A stretch of DNA of 36,925 bases from Streptomyces composti (GTDB lineage: Bacteria; Actinomycetota; Actinomycetes; Streptomycetales; Streptomycetaceae): positions 1 through 36,925 of the forward strand of contig NZ_JAATEM010000046.1 of NCBI RefSeq assembly GCF_012034205.1, written 5' to 3'. Below the pieces are notes generated by a model, which was not told where the DNA came from, did no database searches, and worked only from the letters and a program-made list of their open reading frames with translations. Below, piece after piece: positions 32,732-36,925 of the stretch. The position numbers were made by a program, and so were the translations under genes. Numbering within the stretch: position 1 is the first letter of the stretch; each line of letters starts with the position of its first letter.

Positions 32732-33519
32732 GCACCAGCACCTCCCCGACCGCCGGCGCACCCGCCGCCCCGACCCGCGCCCTCAACCTCTCCCGCACCC
32801 TCGCCACGGCCGGCCGGGTGCTGCGCCAGCTCCGGCACGACCCGCGCACCATCGCCCTGATGCTGCTGGTGCCCTGCCTGATGCTCTTCCTGCTCCGCTA
32901 CGTCTTCGACGGCAGCCCGCGCACCTTCGACAGCATCGGCGCCAGCCTGCTCGGCATCTTCCCGCTGATCACGATGTTCCTGGTGACCTCCATCGCCACC
33001 CTGCGCGAACGCACCTCCGGCACCCTCGAACGCCTGCTGGCCATGCCGCTCGGCAAGGGGGACGTGATCGCCGGCTACGCCCTCGCCTTCGGCACCCTCG
33101 CGATCGTCCAGTCCGCCCTCGCCACCGGCCTCGCCCTGTGGTTCCTGGACCTGGACGTCACCGGCAGCGCCTGGCTGCTGCTCCTCGTCGCCCTGCTCGA
33201 CGCGTTGCTCGGCACGGCCCTCGGTCTGTTCGTCTCGGCCTTCGCGGCCTCGGAGTTCCAGGCGGTGCAGTTCATGCCGGCCGTGATCTTCCCCCAGCTG
33301 CTCCTGTGCGGGCTGTTCACCCCGCGCGACAACATGCACCCCGTCCTGGAGGCCATCTCCGACGTCCTGCCCATGTCCTACGCCGTCGACGGCATGAACG
33401 AGGTGCTCAGGCACACCGACATGACCGCCACCTTCGTCCGCGACGTGCTGATCGTCGCCGGCTGCGCCCTGCTGGTCCTCGGCCTGGGAGCGGCGACCCT
33501 GCGCCGCAGGACCGCCTAG
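32728..33519 (+). CDS. ABC-2 type exporter permease (DrrB-like)
   Basis: The 263-aa protein has six hydrophobic segments, including TIALMLLVPCLMLFLLRYVF, LLGIFPLITMFLVTSIATL, WLLLLVALLDALLGTALGLFV and VRDVLIVAGCALLVLGLGAA. Between TM2 and TM3 lies the characteristic ABC-2 coupling sequence LRERTSGTLERLLAMPLGKGDVI. It shares the FTPRDNMHPVLEAISDVLPM segment seen in daunorubicin-type permeases. It overlaps the ATPase gene by 4 nt and forms the exporter with it. The substrate is unknown. Confidence 0.93.
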   Translation: MSTSTSPTAGAPAAPTRALNLSRTLATAGRVLRQLRHDPRTIALMLLVPCLMLFLLRYVFDGSPRTFDSIGASLLGIFPLITMFLVTSIATLRERTSGTLERLLAMPLGKGDVIAGYALAFGTLAIVQSALATGLALWFLDLDVTGSAWLLLLVALLDALLGTALGLFVSAFAASEFQAVQFMPAVIFPQLLLCGLFTPRDNMHPVLEAISDVLPMSYAVDGMNEVLRHTDMTATFVRDVLIVAGCALLVLGLGAATLRRRTA

Positions 33520-33536
33520 CGGGCGGCACGCGAGCC

Positions 33537-33557
33537 GGCGCCGCCGCCGGCGGCGCC
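33537..33557 (+). terminator. Hairpin after the ABC operon
   Basis: GGCGCCGCC/GGCGGCGCC (9 bp) with a 3-nt loop, flanked by a direct repeat GCGAGCCGG (33530-33538 and 33561-33569). Confidence 0.5.
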
Positions 33558-33692
33558 CATGCGAGCCGGTGACCGCGACCGCGCCATCGTCCCGCCCGGC
33601 CGTCCCGCCTGCCGGACACCGGCCCGCCCCGCAGCGTCCGGGGTGCGAGGATGAAACCGGACATCGCACACCCCCGGAGGGCACCCGCAGCC

Positions 33693-34505
33693 ATGACCCA
33701 GAAAGTCGCAGTCCTCGGCACCGGCAAGATCGGCGAAGCCCTGCTCAGCGGAATGATCCGCGCCGGCTGGGCCCCCGCCGACCTCCTGGTCACCGCCCGC
33801 CGCCAGGAGCGGGCCGAGGAACTCCGCACCCGCTACGGCGTCACCCCGGTCACCAACCAGGAAGCCGCCAAGATCGCCGACACCCTGATCCTCACGGTCA
33901 AGCCGCAGGACATGGGCGCCCTCCTCGACGAACTCGCCCCGCACGTCCCCGCCGACCGCCTGGTCATCAGCGGCGCCGCCGGCATCCCCACCGCCTACTA
34001 CGAGGAGCGGCTCGCCGCGGGCACCCCCGTGGTCCGCGTCATGACCAACACCCCCGCCCTGGTCGACGAGGCCATGTCGGTCATCTCCGCAGGCAGCCAC
34101 GCCACCGCCGAACACCTCGCCCACGCCGAGGAGATCTTCGGTGCCGTCGGCAAGACCCTCCGCGTCCCCGAATCCCAGCAGGACGCCTGCACCGCCCTCT
34201 CCGGCTCCGGCCCGGCGTACTTCTTCTACCTGGTCGAAGCCATGACCGACGCCGGCATCCTGCTCGGCCTGCCCCGCGACAAGGCCCACGACCTGATCGT
34301 CCAGTCCGCGATCGGCGCGGCGACCATGCTCCGCGACAGCGGCCAGCACCCGGTGACCCTCCGCGAGAACGTCACCTCACCCGCGGGCACCACCATCAAC
34401 GCCATCCGCGAACTCGAGAACCACGGCGTCCGCGCCGCCCTGATCGCCGCCCTCGAAGCCGCCCGCGACCGCAGCCGCGAACTCGCCACGGGCAACAACG
34501 GCTGA
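33693..34505 (+). CDS. proC: ProC, pyrroline-5-carboxylate reductase
   Basis: The 270-aa protein (E. coli ProC 269) opens with the NAD(P)H-binding loop VAVLGTGKIGEALLSGMIRAG. It then shows LILTVKPQDMG, VISGAAGIP, VVRVMTNTPALVDEAMS and the C-terminal signature TALSGSGPAYFFYLVEAMTDAGILLGLPRDKA, followed by VTSPAGTTINAIRELE. It reduces pyrroline-5-carboxylate to proline. ATG 33693 gives the normal family start. The in-frame ATG at 33651 would add 14 non-conserved residues. GGAGG lies 13 nt upstream, somewhat far. The gene is monocistronic, with an inverted repeat at 34574-34591 downstream. Confidence 0.95.
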   Translation: MTQKVAVLGTGKIGEALLSGMIRAGWAPADLLVTARRQERAEELRTRYGVTPVTNQEAAKIADTLILTVKPQDMGALLDELAPHVPADRLVISGAAGIPTAYYEERLAAGTPVVRVMTNTPALVDEAMSVISAGSHATAEHLAHAEEIFGAVGKTLRVPESQQDACTALSGSGPAYFFYLVEAMTDAGILLGLPRDKAHDLIVQSAIGAATMLRDSGQHPVTLRENVTSPAGTTINAIRELENHGVRAALIAALEAARDRSRELATGNNG

Positions 34506-34573
34506 CCGCCCGGTACCCCCAACCGCCCGGCCCGCCGCCCCCCACCCGGGCGCGGGCCGAGCCGCTGCTCGCG

Positions 34574-34591
34574 CCGGCGGGATCCCGCCGG
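34574..34591. terminator. Inverted repeat between proC and the decayed hydrolase
   Basis: CCGGCGGG-AT-CCCGCCGG is a perfect 18-bp palindrome. The same 8-bp arms occur in the ppx terminator at 24353-24368. Confidence 0.5.
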
Positions 34592-34616
34592 AGGATGCTC
34601 CCGCCCGGCCGCGGTC

Positions 34617-34893
34617 TCACGTCGCCGCAGCCGGCACCTCCTGCGTCGCCGGCAGGCGGGCGAAGCGCCCGCCGTGGAGCGAGACCGCTGTCGCCCGGGG
34701 CCAGCTCGTCGGCCGTCAGGGTCCAGCCGAACGGACCGGGCAGTCGCACGTGTGCACGGCGTCCAGCGGGAACAGCACGTCGTAGCCGAGGTTGCCGCCC
34801 ATGCGGGCCGTCGTCTCGTTGCACATGCTCACCTGGATGCCGGCGATCACGATCTGCCGCACTCCGGCACCCTTCAGCCGCCCGTCGAGCCCG
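34617..34893 (-). pseudogene. Remnant of an isochorismatase-type cysteine hydrolase (C-terminal part)
   Basis: Minus-strand translation gives LDGRLKGAGVRQIVIAGIQ, then VSMCNETTARMGGNLGYDV and LFPLDAVHTCD, the C-terminal half of isochorismatase-family hydrolases including the catalytic Cys (VSMCNETTAR). Near 34738 the reading shifts frame to GPFGWTLTADELA. It shifts back near 34693, consistent with one extra C in a CCCC run, to ATAVSLHGGRFARLPATQE and a stop at 34617. The N-terminal half with the Asp and Lys of the catalytic triad is missing: homology stops near 34890, where the opposite-strand remnant begins. The gene is not functional. Confidence 0.75.
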
Positions 34894-35463
34894 ACGCCCT
34901 CTTCACCGAGGGCGGCAACCCGTGGACCTCGGCCGGCACCGCCGCCGGCATCGACCTCTGTCTCCACCTGGTCCGCCTCGCCCACGGAGCCGAAACCGCC
35001 GCCACCGTCGCTCGCTCCATGGTCACCGCCCCCTTCCGCACCGGCACCCAGGACAGGTTCATCCAGTACTCCACACCCAGCACCAACCCCGACACCCTCG
35101 CCGCCGTACACGCATACGCCCTGCGCCACCTCCACGAACCACTCACCGTCGCCGGTCTCGCCCGCCACGCGGGCATGGCACCGCGCACCTTCGCCCGACA
35201 CTTCACCGCCGCCACCGGCACCACCCCGCTGCACTGGCTCCACGACCAGCATCGCCGCCGCCCGGCGCCTCCTCGAGCGCACCGACCTCCCCATGCCCGA
35301 GGCCGCCCGCCGCGCCGCCTTCGGCAGCGAGGTCACGATGCGCCAGCACGTCGCATCGCGCCTCGCCACCAGCCCCCGCGCCTACCGGGCCGCGTTCAGC
35401 GCCACCGCCTCCTCGGCCGCACCCTCACCGGCCCCCGCCGGCAGCAGCCCGATCGCGCGGTAG
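34875..35463 (+). pseudogene. Remnant of a GlxA-type AraC-family regulator (DJ-1/PfpI + HTH)
   Basis: Plus-strand translation gives the end of the DJ-1/PfpI-like domain (EPDALFTEGG, TSAGTAAGIDLCLHLVRLAH, AATVARSMVTAPFRTGTQDRF). The two AraC helix-turn-helices follow: LTVAGLARHAGMAPRTFARHF, then PLHWLHDQ. At about 35250 the frame shifts, and LAAARRLLERTDLP-type sequence (here IAAARRLLERTDLPMPEAA) and SPRAYRAAF continue in the +1 frame, as expected if 2 nt were lost between CAG and ATC. The first half is absent. The last 80 bp overlap the 3' end of trpS on the other strand. It diverges from the hydrolase remnant, the usual partner of this regulator type. Confidence 0.8.
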
Positions 35464-36428
35464 GCGGCGTCCACCACCGGACGCGCCATCTCCCGCGCCC
35501 GCCGCGCACCCTCCCGCAGCACCCCCTCCACATAACCCGGATCCGCGCACAGCTCCCGATGCCGCTGCTGCACCGGCCGCAGCACTTCCACCACGGCCTC
35601 GGCCGCGTCCTTCTTCAAAGCGCCGTACGACTCGTATACACCGGCCAGCTCCTCCGGGTTCCCACCCGAGCACGCAGCGAGAATCTCCAGCAGATTCGCC
35701 ACCCCCGGCCGGGACTCCCGGTCGTAGACGACCTCCCGCCCGCTGTCGGTCACCGCCCGCATGACCTTCTTGCGCACCACGTCCGGCTCGTCCAGCAGAT
35801 AGACGATCCCCGGCCCGGTGTCCTCGCTCTTGCCCATCTTCGACGCCGGGTCCTGCAGATTCATCACCCTCGCCGCCACCGCCGGCGATGTCGCCCGCGG
35901 CACCGTGAAGGTGTGCCCGTACCGGTGGTTGAACCGCACCGCCAGATCCCGCGCCAGCTCGACATGCTGCGTCTGGTCGTCCCCCACCGGCACCTCGTCG
36001 GTCCGGTACGCCAGGATGTCCGCCGCCATCAGCACCGGATACGTCAGCAGCGACAGCCGCACACTCCCGCCCCGGCGCTGCTCCCGCGCGGCCTTCTCCT
36101 TGTACTGGATCATCCGCCGCATCTCGCCGTCGGTCGCCACGCACTCGAGCAGATACGACAGCCGCGCATGCTCATCCACATGGCTCTGCACGAACAGGGT
36201 GCACCGCTCCGGATCCAGCCCCGACGCCAGCAGCAGCGTCGCCGCCTGCCGGCTGAGCCTGCGCACCCGCGCCGGGGCGTGGTCCACGGTCAGTGCGTGG
36301 AGGTCGACGACGCAGAACAGCGCATCGGCCCGGTACTGGTCGACCTCGGCCCACCGCCGCATGGCCCCCAGGTAGTTCCCCAGCGTCAGATGCCCGGTCG
36401 GCTTGACCCCGCTGAAAACCCGCGTCAT
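35382..36428 (-). CDS. trpS: Tryptophanyl-tRNA synthetase, probably the inducible TrpRS1 type
   Basis: The 348-aa class I synthetase has the HIGH-like motif PTGHLTLGNYLGAM (10-23), TDEVPVGDDQTQHVELARDLA (143-163) and the KMSKS motif as KMGKS (197-201). It charges tRNA-Trp. A Trp-codon leader peptide and attenuator lie upstream, the arrangement described for the auxiliary, indolmycin-resistant trpS1 of S. coelicolor (SCO3334), so this is probably the same gene. Resistance itself cannot be read from sequence here. ATG 36428 has AAGGAGA 7-9 nt upstream. The 3' end overlaps the decayed GlxA gene. Confidence 0.93.
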   Translation of the reverse strand: MTRVFSGVKPTGHLTLGNYLGAMRRWAEVDQYRADALFCVVDLHALTVDHAPARVRRLSRQAATLLLASGLDPERCTLFVQSHVDEHARLSYLLECVATDGEMRRMIQYKEKAAREQRRGGSVRLSLLTYPVLMAADILAYRTDEVPVGDDQTQHVELARDLAVRFNHRYGHTFTVPRATSPAVAARVMNLQDPASKMGKSEDTGPGIVYLLDEPDVVRKKVMRAVTDSGREVVYDRESRPGVANLLEILAACSGGNPEELAGVYESYGALKKDAAEAVVEVLRPVQQRHRELCADPGYVEGVLREGARRAREMARPVVDAAYRAIGLLPAGAGEGAAEEAVALNAAR

Positions 36429-36503
36429 CTCGTCTCTCCTTCTCGTCGGGTCCGGGCCGCCGTCCCGGCCGGCCGCCCCCGGAGTCCTGGGAGGAGAAAC
36501 GAA

Positions 36504-36528
36504 AACGGCCGCCGGAGCGGCGGCCGTT
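36504..36528 (-). terminator. Attenuator terminator of trpS
   Basis: On the minus strand AACGGCCGCC pairs with GGCGGCCGTT (10 bp perfect, 5-nt loop) and is followed by TTTTCGTTT. It lies between the leader peptide and the trpS start. Confidence 0.88.
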
Positions 36529-36554
36529 GAGTGCATACGCAGCGACGGCCGCCG

Positions 36555-36596
36555 TCAGGCGGCCCACCAGAACTGGCAGTGCGTACGCGTCGTCAT
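36555..36596 (-). CDS. Trp leader peptide of trpS (MTTRTHCQFWWAA)
   Basis: This 13-codon reading frame encodes MTTRTHCQFWWAA with tandem TGG TGG codons at 36569-36564 and a TGA stop at 36557-36555, at the base of the first leader hairpin. It acts as a sensor of charged tRNA-Trp rather than as a functional product. The ATG lies 7 nt after a TACTCT -10 without a Shine-Dalgarno sequence, so even this leader is probably translated from a leaderless 5' end. Confidence 0.88.
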   Translation of the reverse strand: MTTRTHCQFWWAA

Positions 36597-36603
36597 GGGG
36601 ACA

Positions 36604-36609
36604 AGAGTA
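36604..36609 (-). promoter_or_regulatory. -10 element TACTCT of the trpS transcript
   Basis: Read on the minus strand, TACTCT ends 7 nt before the leader-peptide ATG (36596). It lies only about 30 bp from the divergent rRNA promoter's -35. Confidence 0.55.
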
Positions 36610-36637
36610 CGCCCGGAGGGTGGGGTGGGCACGCGAG

Positions 36638-36666
36638 TTGACACGCCCCGACGTGATCCGTAGTGT
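36638..36666 (+). promoter_or_regulatory. Strong housekeeping promoter, first of the rRNA operon
   Basis: TTGACA (36638-36643), exactly 17 bp, TAGTGT (36661-36666): the best HrdB-type promoter in the window. The downstream sequence resembles the upstream regions of Streptomyces rrn operons. The short open frame that follows (36663-36905) has no start-site signal and I do not call it. Confidence 0.75.
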
Positions 36667-36828
36667 TCTCCGGGTTGTCCGACGTGAGCGCCGACTCCGG
36701 TCGGTCCCCGGACAGCCCTTCCGCGAGTACCACCACTGATCGACGGCAGACGTCTGTCCGCTGTCGTGTCATCGGCATGCGTATTCGCGAAATGGAGGAA
36801 TCCGCGTTCGAAAGAGCGCAGGCCCCGA

Positions 36829-36858
36829 TTAGCTCGGGAGCCGGGAATCCGCTAAAGT
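36829..36858 (+). promoter_or_regulatory. Proximal rRNA operon promoter and start of the rRNA leader
   Basis: TTAGCT (36829-36834), 18 bp, TAAAGT (36853-36858), then TCTCACTCGTCGGAACGG and a CCCC/GGGG hairpin (36897-36911). From memory this string is characteristic of the leader before 16S rRNA in Streptomyces. The 16S gene itself is outside the window. Confidence 0.65.
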
Positions 36859-36925
36859 CTCACTCGTCGGAACGGCCCAACGGCCGTGCGGACGAACCCC
36901 GCTGACTGGGGATCAGGTCGAGAAA

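Larger units (their letters stand above)
36504..36596 (-). promoter_or_regulatory. Ribosome-mediated Trp attenuator upstream of trpS
   Basis: Four pairing segments are visible on the minus strand: region 1 GGCCGCC (36564-36558), region 2 GGCGGCC (36553-36547), region 3 within 36528-36519 and region 4 within 36513-36504. 1:2 and 3:4 (terminator) can form together. 2:3 is the antiterminator, using the same GGCGGCC/GGCCGCC complement. The two Trp codons sit immediately before region 1, so a ribosome stalled there would free region 2 to pair with region 3 and allow transcription of trpS. The layout is that of classic amino-acid attenuation. Confidence 0.85.

Noticed and set aside
36663..36905. 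An 80-codon open frame after the strong promoter
   Set aside because: No Shine-Dalgarno sequence, composition unlike neighbouring proteins, and the DNA matches an rRNA promoter/leader region.

Overview
The window looks like a stretch of the conserved core of a Streptomyces chromosome. GC is very high with strong G/C third-position bias, GTG and TTG starts are used, and the gene order (argA-lsr2-clpC ... sigE-cseA-cseB-cseC-mutY ... disA-radA ... ilvD ... proC ... trpS, then an rRNA promoter region) matches what I remember of the S. coelicolor SCO3334-SCO3380 interval. I cannot name the species. I see no phage, IS element, CRISPR array, tRNA or resistance island.

Layout. 1-604 holds only degenerate repeats. 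605-3684 (+): a conserved hypothetical protein, a 64-aa membrane peptide, a BlaI/MecI-type regulator, the N-acetylglutamate synthase ArgA and the nucleoid protein Lsr2. 3716-4291 (-): an SCO3374-family protein. 4722-7247 (+): ClpC, with two ClgR-type boxes and a SigR-type promoter upstream. 7423-9250: a secreted HAD acid phosphatase (-) diverging from a secreted M23 peptidase (+) that has a long, switch-like 5' leader. 9298-11622: a TetR repressor and DHA2 efflux pump sharing a long inverted-repeat operator. 11783-15038 (-): the sigE-cseA-cseB-cseC envelope-stress operon, followed by mutY. 16751-17596 (+): a membrane-anchored Gly/Ser-rich protein. 17690-20305 (-): radA and disA, linking DNA repair to c-di-AMP. 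20639-22396 (+): a single polypeptide that joins an ECF-sigma-like region, a zinc anti-sigma motif, a membrane segment and a BACON-like extracellular domain. 22438-26015: a Cys-rich DUF3109-like protein (-), Ppx/GppA, a TIM-barrel isomerase/epimerase and a translationally coupled TetR. 26238-28091: IlvD. 28276-31638: a Ser/Thr kinase with an extracellular PQQ-like propeller (-), a small SH3-type protein and a membrane protein. 31925-33519: a two-gene ABC exporter. 33693-34505: ProC. 34617-35463: two decayed gene remnants. 35382-36596 (-): a tryptophanyl-tRNA synthetase with a complete Trp-codon attenuator. 36638-36925: tandem promoters of an rRNA operon whose genes lie beyond the window.

Two themes stand out. 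First, envelope and proteostasis stress control is concentrated here (SigE/Cse, ClpC with ClgR/SigR sites, M23 hydrolase, DisA, and the sigma/anti-sigma fusion). Second, about a dozen start codons sit exactly 6-7 nt downstream of a TANNNT -10 hexamer with no Shine-Dalgarno sequence, so leaderless mRNAs appear to be common in this interval. The best candidates for undescribed biology are the three-state leader of the M23 gene, the sigma/anti-sigma/BACON fusion, and the ABC-exporter operator centred on a leaderless start.
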